Shown: positions 1-8,341 of the stretch, one piece after another
How positions within the stretch are numbered: the first letter of the stretch is position 1
Layout of the letters: each line of letters begins with the position of its first letter
Assembly (NCBI RefSeq): GCF_001440475.1
Contig: NZ_LLYB01000125.1
Span: 161,469 to 196,719, forward strand
Reading direction: 5' to 3'
DNA from: Bradyrhizobium lablabi
GTDB taxonomy: Bacteria > Pseudomonadota > Alphaproteobacteria > Rhizobiales > Xanthobacteraceae
Length of the DNA: 35,251 nt
Made by a program: the position numbers and the translations under genes
The notes under the pieces: model-generated
Told to the model about the DNA's origin: nothing
The model's input: only the letters and a program-made list of their open reading frames with translations
Database searches by the model: none

Positions 1-68
1 TCGGCGCGAGCACGGCGCGGAGCGCTGATCGAGCGAAATGTGCCCGGACTTGATCCGAGACATGTGCG

Positions 69-476
69 CTATGGCGCCTGCCATTTAACCCGGCTCCATA
101 GCGCGGCGACTACGCAGAAATCGATCCAGAGGTGGATAACCAGGGATATCAAGGGCGGGTTGGCCGTGGAGACAAGTTTCTTGATGGACAGTTCGAATGG
201 ATTGCCAGTCGCAGCAGATTGCATGAAATCGGTAATGTCTTCCTGTAGCTGCCGATTGATTTGCAGTCCTTGTTTCAGCAGTTTCCAATTTCCGAATGCG
301 AATGCCAAAAAGCCAAGCGTCACGGCGGCGGCAATAATGGGCGACAGAGGCGATACGGTAAACCCATATCCCGCTGCAGCGAATGTCGCTGCAACATAGA
401 CCGTCCAGAGGCTGTTGATTGTTGTTGTCTGTTGAGTGAACAGAGTGACGGCGTGGTTAAGCTCAAACTTGTCCAT
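69..476 (-). CDS. Small integral membrane protein of unknown function
   Basis: This 135-residue protein has two clear hydrophobic segments near its N-terminal third (about residues 25-45 and 48-66), a charged middle with LLKQGLQINRQLQEDI, and a third hydrophobic stretch near the C-terminus (about residues 110-127). It is probably an inner-membrane protein. The frame extends 18 codons further upstream, but I prefer the internal ATG at 476 because the protein MDKFELNHAV onward is compact and runs directly into the membrane segments. I do not recognise a family. It reads toward the window edge and shares no operon with its neighbour, whose coding end lies about 170 bases away. Confidence 0.6.
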   Translation of the reverse strand: MDKFELNHAVTLFTQQTTTINSLWTVYVAATFAAAGYGFTVSPLSPIIAAAVTLGFLAFAFGNWKLLKQGLQINRQLQEDITDFMQSAATGNPFELSIKKLVSTANPPLISLVIHLWIDFCVVAALWSRVKWQAP

Positions 477-644
477 TGTTGGCTGCCCCTGACTATCTTG
501 AACAATCGCTGCCTCACCGAGCCGGTTCAATTCATCGAAAATGCATGGGCGGTAATGCTTGCGGCCCTGACGTCGCTGACCCTGATCGCAGCGGCCGCCA
601 CAGCAGACGCAATATTAGGTTAGCGCGCTCGACGTGTCCGTGTT

Positions 645-1538
645 CTAGTTCACTAGCCGCACCACGCCGGCCTCGCCGACATCATAGCCGCCGAGTTCAC
701 CGGCTCGGTCGCGAAAGCCCGTCTGCCGCATGAAGTCGAACAGCGCCTGCGGGCCCTTCATGAAATAATCGCGCTGCCGCATCACGAGGTCGAAGCGCTC
801 CCAGGTGAGAGGGAGAAAATCGAGCCCGGCTGATTTCGCCACGCTTCGCGTCGCGATGCCGCAATCGATCCGTCCTGCGCGGATGGCCTGGGCTATGTCT
901 GGTCCGGTCGGGAAGGCGGGTTTTGCCAGCTTCACATCGTCGAGCGCGAGACGTGCGCGCGCGAGTAGCGCGAGCAGCAGCAACTGCGCGCCGGCACCCG
1001 CTGGACGTTGCGCCATCCGCGCGCGCGATGCGGCGATCGAGGCGATGTCGCTCAAATCAAGCGGATTGCCTGCCGCAACCAGAATGCCCTGCTCGCGCCG
1101 CGCAAAGCCGAGCACGACGGCGTCGTGCAGTCCCGCCGCATCGGCGACCGCATCGAGGTTGGCTCGCTCGTCGTCGCCGTCCAGCCGATGCAAATGGATC
1201 GCCGCGATCATCACCTCGCCCCGCGTCAGCCGCCGCAGGCCTTCCTCGCTGCCCTCGGGCAGGCTGGCGAGGCCGGAATTGCTTTCGCGCAAGCTCCATT
1301 CCAGCAGCGGATCGTGACTGCCGCCGACGATCGGGGGCGCCGACACCTGCGCCAGGCCGGCCGGCGCGATCAGGCCGGCGGAAACCCAACGGTCCAGCGC
1401 GGCGCGTGAAAACAGCCAGCGCCCGGTCACCTTGCTGCAAGGCACCGCCCGGTCCGCCACCAGCTCGTAAAGCTTTCGTTCCGATAGCCGCAGATAGTCG
1501 GCAGCCTCGTCGGTTGTCAGGAGTTCCCGTATAGGCAT
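645..1538 (-). CDS. Transcriptional regulator with excisionase-type HTH and binding-protein-like domain (probable oxyanion sensor)
   Basis: The N-terminal 55 residues form an excisionase/MerR-like winged helix (LLTTDEAADYLRLSERKLYEL, then GRWLFSRAALDRWV). The remaining 240 residues resemble the PBP-like domain found fused to this HTH in regulators of molybdate or tungstate uptake (SGLASLPEGSEEGLRRLTRGE, FARREQGILVAAGNP). Such proteins are thought to bind the transported ligand directly through the second domain and to control the adjacent ABC transporter. The gene is divergent from a TupBCA-type operon with only 83 bases between the start codons, which supports that role. The ATG at 1538 directly precedes the HTH. 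The ligand is inferred from context, not seen. Confidence 0.85.
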   Translation of the reverse strand: MPIRELLTTDEAADYLRLSERKLYELVADRAVPCSKVTGRWLFSRAALDRWVSAGLIAPAGLAQVSAPPIVGGSHDPLLEWSLRESNSGLASLPEGSEEGLRRLTRGEVMIAAIHLHRLDGDDERANLDAVADAAGLHDAVVLGFARREQGILVAAGNPLDLSDIASIAASRARMAQRPAGAGAQLLLLALLARARLALDDVKLAKPAFPTGPDIAQAIRAGRIDCGIATRSVAKSAGLDFLPLTWERFDLVMRQRDYFMKGPQALFDFMRQTGFRDRAGELGGYDVGEAGVVRLVN

Positions 1539-1543
1539 AGATA

Positions 1544-1557
1544 TGCATCTGGATGCA
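1544..1557. promoter_or_regulatory. Palindrome in divergent promoter region, candidate operator
   Basis: TGCATC-TG-GATGCA is a perfect 6-2-6 inverted repeat. It lies 6 to 19 bases upstream of the regulator's start codon and between it and the permease gene. A repeat of this size in the only intergenic space between a regulator and its presumed target operon is a plausible binding site for that regulator. Binding is inferred; the inverted repeat itself is directly visible. Confidence 0.4.
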
Positions 1558-1621
1558 GCATTTCCGCAAATTGACCATGTCAGGACCGTCTGCGCAAGAT
1601 GTCTGCCGAACGGAATTTCCC

Positions 1622-2314
1622 ATGCCTAACGACGTATCAGCCCTTCAACTCGTGCTCTCCAGCGACCCCGCGCTGTTCGCCATCGTGCGGCTGTCGCTCT
1701 ATGTCAGCCTGTCCGCGGTGGCGCTGGCGGCGCTGATCGGCATTCCCCTCGGCGCCTGGATTGCGCTGACGAATTTCCGCGGTCGCCAGGGCGTTATCGT
1801 CCTGCTCAACGCGTTAATGGGCCTGCCGCCGGTCGTCGTCGGGCTTGCGGTGTACCTCGCGCTGTCGCGCTCCGGGCCGCTGGGTTCGTTCGGCCTGTTG
1901 TTCACCCCGGGCGCCATGATCGTCGCGCAAACCGTGCTGGTGACGCCGATCATCGCCGCGCTGACGCGCCAGACCATCGAGGATCTCTGGATCGAATATC
2001 GCGATGAACTGACCGCGATGAATCTCGGCCCCGTCGGCCGCGTCGCGACGCTGATCTGGGATGCGCGCTTCAGTCTCGTCACCGCGCTGCTCGCCGGCTT
2101 CGGCCGCGCCGCTGCGGAGGTCGGCGCCATCATCATCGTTGGCGGCAACATCGAAGGCTTCACCCGCACGATGACGACGGCGATTGCGCTGGAAACGTCC
2201 AAGGGCGACCTGCCGCTCGCGGTTGGCCTCGGGCTCGTGCTGATTGGAATCGTGATCGCCGTCAACGCGCTGGCCTGGACCGCGCGCCGTGCCGGCGAGC
2301 GATTGGCGGGATGA
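1622..2314 (+). CDS. tupB: ABC transporter permease, tungstate-type
   Basis: This is the inner-membrane permease of an oxyanion ABC importer. The 230-residue protein has about five or six hydrophobic segments and the permease EAA-type loop (LTAMNLGPVGRVATLIWDA, about residues 125-145) that contacts the ATPase. The length and the ending (GGNIEGFTRTMTTAIALETSKGDLPLAVGLG) fit TupB/ModB-like permeases of the tungstate type. An in-frame ATG at 1553 also exists. I prefer the one at 1622 because a GGAA element lies just upstream and the hydrophobic protein starts there. Its TGA overlaps the ATG of the ATPase gene (ATGA), so the two are translationally coupled. Confidence 0.85.
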   Translation: MPNDVSALQLVLSSDPALFAIVRLSLYVSLSAVALAALIGIPLGAWIALTNFRGRQGVIVLLNALMGLPPVVVGLAVYLALSRSGPLGSFGLLFTPGAMIVAQTVLVTPIIAALTRQTIEDLWIEYRDELTAMNLGPVGRVATLIWDARFSLVTALLAGFGRAAAEVGAIIIVGGNIEGFTRTMTTAIALETSKGDLPLAVGLGLVLIGIVIAVNALAWTARRAGERLAG

Positions 2315-3039
2315 CCATGCGCGCGCCGTCGAGCGAACTGCCGATTGAATTCGATGGCGTCACGGTTGCGGCCGGCGGCGTCACCATCCTCGATAACATC
2401 GCGCTCACGCTGGCGCCTGGGGCGCCGACGGTGCTGATCGGCCCGAACGGTTCGGGTAAATCGACATTGCTACGCGTGGCGATGGGGCTGCTCGCGCCTT
2501 CGCGCGGATGCATTACCTGGGGCGGGCTGGAACATGTCCCGCCGCTCAAGCGCGCGATCGTGTTTCAGCGGCCGGCGATGCTTCGTCGCAGCGCCAGTGC
2601 CAACATCCGTTTTGCGTTGCGCGCCGCCGGCATCCCGCGTGCGGACCATGCGCGCCGCACCGCTGAACTGCTCGAACTGGTCGGCTTGCAGGGGCTCGCC
2701 GACCGCGCCGCGCGCCGACTCTCCGGCGGCGAGCAGCAGCGGCTGGCACTGGCGCGTGCGCTGGCACGCGATCCCGCAGTGCTGTTTCTGGACGAGCCGA
2801 CCGCGAGCCTCGATCCGGTCGCGACCAAGGCGGTGGAAGACATCATCCGCACTGTAAGCGAACGCAACATCAAGGTCGTGATGGCGACCCATGATTTCGG
2901 CGAGGCGCGCCGGCTCGCCGGCGAGGTCGTCATGCTTCACCGCGGCCGCATCGTGGAAACCGGCGCCGCCGCGTCGTTCTTCGACGCGCCACGAACTCTC
3001 GAGGCGAGGGCGTTCCTCGCCGGTGAATTACTAATTTGA
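2311..3039 (+). CDS. tupC: ABC transporter ATP-binding protein, tungstate-type
   Basis: This ATPase energises the importer encoded around it. All nucleotide-binding motifs are present: Walker A GPNGSGKST (residues 44-52), Q-loop in AIVFQRP (about 82-88), ABC signature LSGGEQQR (137-144), Walker B VLFLDEPTASLDP (157-169) and the switch histidine in MATHDFGEA. The protein has 242 residues, short for a transport ATPase, with no C-terminal TOBE/regulatory domain, as is usual for TupC-like proteins. The start overlaps the permease stop by four bases, and only 10 bases separate its stop from the binding-protein gene. Confidence 0.9.
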   Translation: MTMRAPSSELPIEFDGVTVAAGGVTILDNIALTLAPGAPTVLIGPNGSGKSTLLRVAMGLLAPSRGCITWGGLEHVPPLKRAIVFQRPAMLRRSASANIRFALRAAGIPRADHARRTAELLELVGLQGLADRAARRLSGGEQQRLALARALARDPAVLFLDEPTASLDPVATKAVEDIIRTVSERNIKVVMATHDFGEARRLAGEVVMLHRGRIVETGAAASFFDAPRTLEARAFLAGELLI

Positions 3040-3049
3040 GGAGAAACGA

Positions 3050-3880
3050 ATGAACATGCTTACCCGCCGCGTGCTGATCGCCGCCGCCGTCCTTGCATTC
3101 GTAAGTCCTGCCGTCGCGCAGGATAAATCGATCGTGGTCGCCTCGACCACCTCGACGCAGGATTCCGGCCTGTTCGGCCATATCCTGCCGATGTTCAAGG
3201 CCAAGACCGGAATCGACGTGAAGGTGGTGGCGCAGGGCACCGGTCAGGCGCTCGATACCGGCCGTCGCGGCGATGCCGACGTCGTGTTCGTCCACGCAAA
3301 GCCTGCGGAAGAAAAATTCGTCTCCGAAGGCTTTGGCGTCAAGCGCTACCCGGTGATGTACAACGACTTCATCCTGATCGGGCCGAAGAGCGATCCGGCC
3401 GGCATCAAGGGTTCGAAAGACATCGTCGCGGCGCTGTCCGCGATCAAGGCCAAGGGTTCCGATTTCATCTCGCGCGGCGACAAGTCCGGCACCCATCAGG
3501 CCGAGCTCAACCTCTGGAAAGTCGCCGGCGTCGATATCGCGAAAGACAAGGGCCCCTGGTACAAGGAGATCGGCCAGGGCATGGGCGCCGCACTCAACAC
3601 CGCTTCTGCCTCCAACGCCTATGTGCTCGCTGACCGCGGCACCTGGCTGTCGTTCAAGAACCGCGGCGATCTCGTCATTGCCGTCGAAGGCGACAAGCGC
3701 CTGTTCAATCAGTACGGCGTCATGCTGGTCAGCCCGGAAAAGCATCCGAGCGTCAAGAAGGACCTCGGCCAGCAGCTGATCGACTGGCTGGTGTCATCCG
3801 AGGGCCAGAAGGCGATCGCCGATTACAAGATCAACGGCGAGCAGTTGTTCTATCCCAACGCCAGCGATTCCGGCGCGTGA
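3050..3880 (+). CDS. tupA: Periplasmic tungstate-type binding protein
   Basis: The 276-residue exported protein has a cleavable signal peptide (about residues 1-23, ending AVAQ). The start of the mature protein carries the hallmark TTSTQDSGLF (residues 33-42), which in TupA proteins forms part of the oxyanion pocket. Further conserved stretches include AQGTGQALDTGRRGDADVV and SRGDKSGTHQAEL. TupA proteins bind tungstate very tightly, while close relatives can prefer vanadate or molybdate, so the exact anion is not settled here. A strong ribosome-binding sequence (GAGGAGAAACG) precedes the ATG. The gene is third in the operon, and its TGA overlaps the GTG start of the next gene. Confidence 0.9.
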   Translation: MNMLTRRVLIAAAVLAFVSPAVAQDKSIVVASTTSTQDSGLFGHILPMFKAKTGIDVKVVAQGTGQALDTGRRGDADVVFVHAKPAEEKFVSEGFGVKRYPVMYNDFILIGPKSDPAGIKGSKDIVAALSAIKAKGSDFISRGDKSGTHQAELNLWKVAGVDIAKDKGPWYKEIGQGMGAALNTASASNAYVLADRGTWLSFKNRGDLVIAVEGDKRLFNQYGVMLVSPEKHPSVKKDLGQQLIDWLVSSEGQKAIADYKINGEQLFYPNASDSGA

Positions 3881-4686
3881 CGGGCGTGCGGATTTCTACG
3901 GTCCTTGCGGTTCTCGCGATCATGACGAAGCCGGCGATGGCGGAGCAAACGGTGCTGCTGCACGCCGCGGGCAGCCTGCGTGCAGCGCTGACTGAGGTCG
4001 CCAGAGATTTCGAGACGGCAGGCTTCGGCAAGGTACAGGCAAAATTCGGCGCATCCGGCTTGCTGAAGGACGAGATCGCGGTAGGTGCCAAGGCGGAGGT
4101 GTTTGCCTCCGCCAACATGGAGCATCCGCAGGCGCTCGCGCAGGACAAGCGCAGCGGCCCTGTCGTGCTGTTCGTGCGCAACCGGCTGTGTGCGCTGGCG
4201 CGGCCCGGCCTCGAGGTTACGCCGGCCACGCTGCTGGATCGCATGCTCGATCCGCAAGTGAAACTCGGCACCTCGACGCCGAAGGTCGATCCGTCAGGCG
4301 ATTACGCCTGGGAGGTTTTTCGCAAGGCCGAGAAGATCAGCCCGGGCGCGTCGGCGACGCTGGAGAAGAAGGCGCTGCAACTCACCGGCGGCCCTGCGAG
4401 CCCGCCCGCGCCGCAGAGCCGCTCGGTCTATGGCGAACTGATCGCGCAAGGTGCCGCCGATATTTTCTTGACCTACTGCACCAATGCGCTGGCCGCGCAG
4501 CGCGAGAATCCGGCGCAGCAGATCCTGCAACTGCCCGATGCGCTCGCGGTCGGCGCCGATTACGGCCTGACCGTGCTGAACGGCGCTTCGATGCGGGGGT
4601 ATCAGTTCGCGCTGTTCATTCTCTCGGCGGAAGGCCAGCGCACGCTCGCAAAGCACGGCTTTGCCGCGCCTGGCCTGCCGCAATAG
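3877..4686 (+). CDS. Second periplasmic binding protein, ModA-like
   Basis: The product is a 269-residue exported protein of the molybdate-binding (ModA) superfamily. It has a signal peptide (about residues 1-22, PAMAE) followed by VLLHAAGSLRAALTEVARDFE, which matches the start of mature ModA-like proteins. Other family features are KFGASGLLKDEIAVGAKAEVFASAN and a C-terminal region ending FILSAEGQRTLAKHGF. It uses a GTG start overlapping the tupA stop (GTGA), so it is translated with the transporter. Having two different binding proteins for one permease and ATPase suggests broadened substrate range or a sensing role. The specific anion is unknown. Confidence 0.8.
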   Translation: MTGVRISTVLAVLAIMTKPAMAEQTVLLHAAGSLRAALTEVARDFETAGFGKVQAKFGASGLLKDEIAVGAKAEVFASANMEHPQALAQDKRSGPVVLFVRNRLCALARPGLEVTPATLLDRMLDPQVKLGTSTPKVDPSGDYAWEVFRKAEKISPGASATLEKKALQLTGGPASPPAPQSRSVYGELIAQGAADIFLTYCTNALAAQRENPAQQILQLPDALAVGADYGLTVLNGASMRGYQFALFILSAEGQRTLAKHGFAAPGLPQ

Positions 4687-4695
4687 GAGACCGCA

Positions 4696-5199
4696 ATGCT
4701 TCGCTCCGTCCTCGCCGCTGCCGCGCTGATTTCCCTGCTCGAACCGGCCGCGGCCGATGACGGCTGCGCAAAATTCGCATGGTCCCTGGCCCGCGAGCGC
4801 GCAGCATTTGCAGCGGCGGATAAGCCCGCGACTGCCGCCGGCGAGACACTGTCGGCGCTGCCGGCCGCCGCGCTGGTGATCCGCCTGCAGCCGGGAGCAC
4901 AAGCCACTTTCGTCATGCCGCCGGAGCGCAAGCCGCGAATCGAACAGTGGCACGGCGGCATGGTGCGCCTTCCTGCGCTGCCCAAGCCTGGCATCTATCA
5001 GATCACCCTGTCGGAGGATGCCTGGATCGACGTGATCCAGAATGGCCGCTATGCCCGTTCCGTCGGCAGCACCGGCCGCAGCGATTGTCCGGGCGTGCGC
5101 AAGAGCGTGCGGCTCGATCTCGACGCGAGCCCGGTCGTGCTGCAGGTGAGCGGCGTTGCGCCTGATACGATCGCCGTTACGTTTGCCGCGGTGGAATAG
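4696..5199 (+). CDS. Small exported protein of unknown function in the oxyanion transport operon
   Basis: The 167-residue product has a signal peptide (about residues 1-20, cut near AAADDG) and a mature, mostly beta-like sequence with cysteines near residue 23 and in the SDCPGVRKSV segment. I recognise no catalytic motif. It follows the ModA-like gene by nine bases with a GGAG sequence just before the ATG, so it is the last gene of the operon. Location in the periplasm and co-expression suggest an accessory role in anion handling, but that is inference. Its last 23 bases overlap the end of the convergent zinc-ribbon gene. Confidence 0.75.
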   Translation: MLRSVLAAAALISLLEPAAADDGCAKFAWSLARERAAFAAADKPATAAGETLSALPAAALVIRLQPGAQATFVMPPERKPRIEQWHGGMVRLPALPKPGIYQITLSEDAWIDVIQNGRYARSVGSTGRSDCPGVRKSVRLDLDASPVVLQVSGVAPDTIAVTFAAVE

Positions 5200-5419
5200 T
5201 TTTGCAGGCGGCGTCCGATTCATGCGCGCCGTCGCCGTCTGTTGGCTTGACCGTCGGGCTGCTGATCAGCCGATAGGTCGGCACCCACGCGCTGTCCCAT
5301 GTTTCGAGCGTAGCCCCACAGGCGGTGCACTCAAAGCTGTCGATCTCGCGCGACGGTGCCATCGCCTCGGTTCGATGGTAGATCGCGCCACATCTGCATT
5401 GTCGCTGCTTTTCGCTCAC
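5177..5419 (-). CDS. Small zinc-ribbon-like protein
   Basis: The 80-residue protein has four cysteines arranged as CxC (residues 8 and 10) and CxxC (residues 31 and 34), within RQCRCGAIYHRTE and FECTACGATLETW. The pattern resembles a small zinc ribbon. The C-terminal half is polar and has no recognisable motif. Function is unknown; similar short proteins are common as conserved hypotheticals in rhizobia. The gene converges on and slightly overlaps the end of the transport operon, which is unusual but short enough to be tolerated. The intact cysteine pattern argues that it is a real gene and not a shadow. Confidence 0.6.
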   Translation of the reverse strand: MSEKQRQCRCGAIYHRTEAMAPSREIDSFECTACGATLETWDSAWVPTYRLISSPTVKPTDGDGAHESDAACKTIPPRQT

Positions 5420-5591
5420 GACGAATCATTACGCCGCGACTCATCACCAGACAACGCTACTCTCGTCGCAGGAACTTCGCGTTCATCTTCGTGAATATTT
5501 GTTCAAGCAGCGAGGCGCGGTCGTTATGTCGCACGCCGGAACGTCGGGCGCGCTGGCCGGTTAACCCGGACACGTTTACTGGAGTTCGATG

Positions 5592-5906
5592 ATGAAGAAG
5601 CTAGCTATCGTATTCGCCGTTGGTGCTGCTGCGCTGATGGGTGGTTCCGCAGCCAACGCGGCTGACAATGCGGTGAAGGCAAAGGGCGCGACGAGTGCCG
5701 CCCGGACTTCAACCGATTTCAGCGCCCAGCACCGCCACTGGCGTCATCACCACCATCATCACTGGGGCCACCGTCACTACCGGCCTTATTATGGGAGCTA
5801 TAACTACTACGCGCCGCGCGCGTACGGTTATTACGGCCCGCGCTACTATGGCCACCGCCACTACGGCGGTCCCGGCGTGACCTTCAGCTTCGGCAGCGGC
5901 TGGTAA
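5592..5906 (+). CDS. Exported His/Tyr/Gly-rich small protein
   Basis: The protein has about 104 residues. A typical signal peptide (about residues 1-23, ending ANAAD) is followed by a mature part rich in histidine, tyrosine and glycine: HRHWRHHHHHHWGHRHYRPYY, then repeated YYGPRYYGHRHYGG-type units, ending in a GVTFSFGSGW strand. Such proteins are frequent in Bradyrhizobium relatives as uncharacterised secreted or surface proteins, and the histidine clusters could bind metal. Two ATGs stand in tandem (5589 and 5592); either could be used, with GGAG just upstream. A strong terminator follows 17 bases after the stop, so it is probably a single-gene transcript. Confidence 0.75.
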   Translation: MKKLAIVFAVGAAALMGGSAANAADNAVKAKGATSAARTSTDFSAQHRHWRHHHHHHWGHRHYRPYYGSYNYYAPRAYGYYGPRYYGHRHYGGPGVTFSFGSGW

Positions 5907-5922
5907 AAGCAGGCTGACGAAC

Positions 5923-5953
5923 AAAAAGCCCGCGAGCACCGCGGGCTTTTTTT
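5923..5953. terminator. Rho-independent terminator, probably bidirectional
   Basis: GCCCGCG (5928-5934) and CGCGGGC (5940-5946) form a perfect 7-bp stem with a five-base loop, flanked by five A on the left and seven T on the right. The A and T tracts make it work in both directions. It lies between the convergent His-rich gene (ends 5906) and the transglycosylase gene (ends 5970) and would end both transcripts. Confidence 0.9.
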
Positions 5954-5969
5954 CGTCTGAGGAACAGCG

Positions 5970-6986
5970 TTACAACCTCGATGACTTTCGGCCGGAAGAT
6001 GCCGATGCGAGGCGCACGGCGGATTTCTTTCCGGATTTTCGTGCTGCCAGCAGCACGACGCGGGCCTTGGCCTTGCTCGCCGCCGCTCGGACGCGTCGGG
6101 CCACCGAGCTTGCCGCCACGCGCAGCTTCCTGACGGCCGCGCTCTTCTTGTCCTCGACCTCATCGGCTTCCGCCTTGCGCACCATCGCGCTGGCCGAAGG
6201 CGTCAGGTCGACATTGATGGTGGCGACCTGGTCTTGCCGCGACAGGCCGCCGACACCCTCGCATGGCGCCTTGTGCGGTAGATCGGTCGGCATGTAGACG
6301 GTGCTTTCCTCGTCGATCCAGGCTTCGGCCTTGTGACCGGTGATGATCTTGACGTAAGCGCGCGTTTCGTTCGGCAGCGTGCTGCGTCGCGACAGCCACT
6401 TCTCGATCCGGCCGCCGCCTGCATTATACGCTGCAGCCGCCAGGCCGAGATTGCCGAACTGATTATGCAGCTTGCGAAGAAATTTTGCCGACGCCGGGAT
6501 CGCCTGCAGCGGATCGAACGGGTCCTGCAAGCCTACTTCGACCGCCGTCTGCGGCATGAACTGCGCGATACCCCGCGCGCCTGCGGAACTGACTTCCGTC
6601 GCTTTAAATCTGCTTTCCTGCCAGAGCAGGCGCACGAAAAATCCGATCGGAATATCGTTTTCCTCGGCGGCAGCCTTGACCGCTTCACAGATCACATCAG
6701 GTGCCGCGGAAGCGTCGCTGACCGAGGCGGCTGCATGAGCATCGGCATCTGCTGCGGTTGCCTTCTCGTGTGGCGCAGCAACGACGTCTGCTGCGTCCAG
6801 CTCTTGCGAGGTTTCGACCGATACGGTCACAGTTCCGGTTTGAGAAGGAGATGTCGCGGCAGGTTCCGATTGCGCCTGCGCGACGACGAAAGACGGTTCC
6901 GTCCATACTGATCTGATGTCGGAACTTTCAAAGTCCCCCGAGATCACAAACACAGCAATCACGGCGGCGAAAACATATCGCATCAA
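5970..6986 (-). CDS. Lytic transglycosylase with basic C-terminal tail
   Basis: This is a soluble SLT-type lytic transglycosylase that would cleave the glycan strand of peptidoglycan. After an N-terminal hydrophobic segment (about residues 1-17, signal or anchor) and a low-complexity stretch of about 80 residues, the catalytic domain spans about residues 95-220. The catalytic glutamate is in LLWQESRFK. Other family motifs are SSAGARGIAQFMPQTA, a nearby AIPASAKFL, and AAAAYNAGGGRIEKWL. The last 70 residues are very rich in arginine, lysine, serine and alanine (KAKARVVLLAARKSGKKS), which is not part of the enzyme fold and may bind anionic wall polymers or DNA. The start could also be the ATG three bases later at 6983. 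Confidence 0.85.
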   Translation of the reverse strand: MMRYVFAAVIAVFVISGDFESSDIRSVWTEPSFVVAQAQSEPAATSPSQTGTVTVSVETSQELDAADVVAAPHEKATAADADAHAAASVSDASAAPDVICEAVKAAAEENDIPIGFFVRLLWQESRFKATEVSSAGARGIAQFMPQTAVEVGLQDPFDPLQAIPASAKFLRKLHNQFGNLGLAAAAYNAGGGRIEKWLSRRSTLPNETRAYVKIITGHKAEAWIDEESTVYMPTDLPHKAPCEGVGGLSRQDQVATINVDLTPSASAMVRKAEADEVEDKKSAAVRKLRVAASSVARRVRAAASKAKARVVLLAARKSGKKSAVRLASASSGRKSSRL

Positions 6987-7105
6987 TTCCCATCCATGGT
7001 GTGTGAAGGCGGTCGGTTAGAAGTTGGATGTGGAAATTTCGCGGATGAACTGCGGCAGAGCCGTGTTCTTCTCGCCCGTAATTCTACCGAGGGGAACTTT
7101 GGAAC

Positions 7106-8290
7106 ATGCGTGTGAGTGCACCGGCAGCCTATATCGCTCTTTACGCCGCGCTGTACGCGGCGTTCGGCGTGGCCTCACCGTTCTGGCCGAAATATTTCGA
7201 AACCAGAGCGCTCGCACCCGAGCAGATCGGACTGATCCTCGCGGCGGCGTTAGTGGTGCGTCTTGTCGCGGGACCACTCGTCGGAATGTTCGCCGACTTC
7301 CTGCAAGCGTTGCGCCTCGTGCTCGCATTCTGCGCGGCGCTGGCGGCCGCGGCAGCCGTGGCGTTGCTGCGGGCGGACGGCTTCTGGCTGTTGCTGCTTG
7401 TTGCGCTGGTTCAAGCCGCGGCACTGGCGCCCACGACGTCGATCGCCGATGCGCTGTCGGTCAATGCAGCGAGGCCCCGGATGGCGGGGAGGCCGTTCGA
7501 ATACGGCTGGATTCGCGGCGCTGCATCCGCGGCCTTCGTCTGCGGCACGCTGATCATCGGACAGCTCATCACTTCCAGCGACCTCACGCGCGTGATCTGG
7601 CTGAACGCGGCCCTGCTGATCGCCGCAGCCGGCGCCACCGCGCTGGTGCCCGGGGTTTCCACTTCAGCATCGCCGCGTATCAGCGCGTCGAAGCTGGTGC
7701 CCGAAATCCGCGGGCTGCTCGGGATTGCGCGGATTCGAATCCTGATCCTCGTCTCGGCTCTGATCTATGGCAGCCACGCCATGCACGATGCCTTTGCGGT
7801 GATCCGGTGGAGCAGTGCCGGCATAGACACCGCGGTGATCAGCATCCTGTGGTCGGAAGCCGTCGCCGCGGAAGTCATCGTGTTCTTTCTGGTCGGCCCT
7901 TTATTGCTCAACCGGCTCGGCGCGCGTGGCGCTGCGGCGCTGGCGGCCACCGCCGGAATCATCCGCTGGTCGGTCGCGGGGACAACAACATCCATCGCGG
8001 CGCTCGCGGTGGTGCAGCCGCTGCACGGGTTGACGTTTGCCCTGCTGCATCTCGCCTGCATGCGGATAATGGCGGTTCTTGTTCCGATCCGTATGGCCGC
8101 AACCGCTCAAGCGGCCTACGCATTCGGTGCAGGCGCGGTGACGGCTGCGCTGACGCTGTTCTCGGGATTTTTCTACGCGAATTATGGGGGAGGGGCGTTC
8201 GTTGCGATGGCGGTTCTCTGCGCGCTCGCATTGCCGCTCGCCTGGTTTGGCTTTGGCGATGCGCAGGATACATCTGCCAGTGCGCGCTGA
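7106..8290 (+). CDS. Major facilitator superfamily transporter
   Basis: The 394-residue inner-membrane protein has about 12 hydrophobic segments and begins YIALYAALYAAFGVASPFWPKYFE, the usual opening of the MFS_1-like group related to the phenylpropionate/nucleoside transporter families. The loop after the second helix has the reduced MFS signature GPLVGMFADFL. The second half starts near residue 195 (EIRGLLGIARIRILILV). The substrate cannot be read from sequence. The gene stands alone in orientation with the oxygenase gene 51 bases downstream, so the two may share a transcript. Confidence 0.8.
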   Translation: MRVSAPAAYIALYAALYAAFGVASPFWPKYFETRALAPEQIGLILAAALVVRLVAGPLVGMFADFLQALRLVLAFCAALAAAAAVALLRADGFWLLLLVALVQAAALAPTTSIADALSVNAARPRMAGRPFEYGWIRGAASAAFVCGTLIIGQLITSSDLTRVIWLNAALLIAAAGATALVPGVSTSASPRISASKLVPEIRGLLGIARIRILILVSALIYGSHAMHDAFAVIRWSSAGIDTAVISILWSEAVAAEVIVFFLVGPLLLNRLGARGAAALAATAGIIRWSVAGTTTSIAALAVVQPLHGLTFALLHLACMRIMAVLVPIRMAATAQAAYAFGAGAVTAALTLFSGFFYANYGGGAFVAMAVLCALALPLAWFGFGDAQDTSASAR

Positions 8291-8341
8291 GTTGCGGTAG
8301 AATCCCTTTCATGAAAAGCGGTCGATCTTAAGGTTTGCCAA

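Noticed and set aside
1553..1621. Upstream start for the permease
   Set aside because: The 23 extra residues are polar, overlap the palindrome in the divergent promoter, and have no ribosome-binding sequence.
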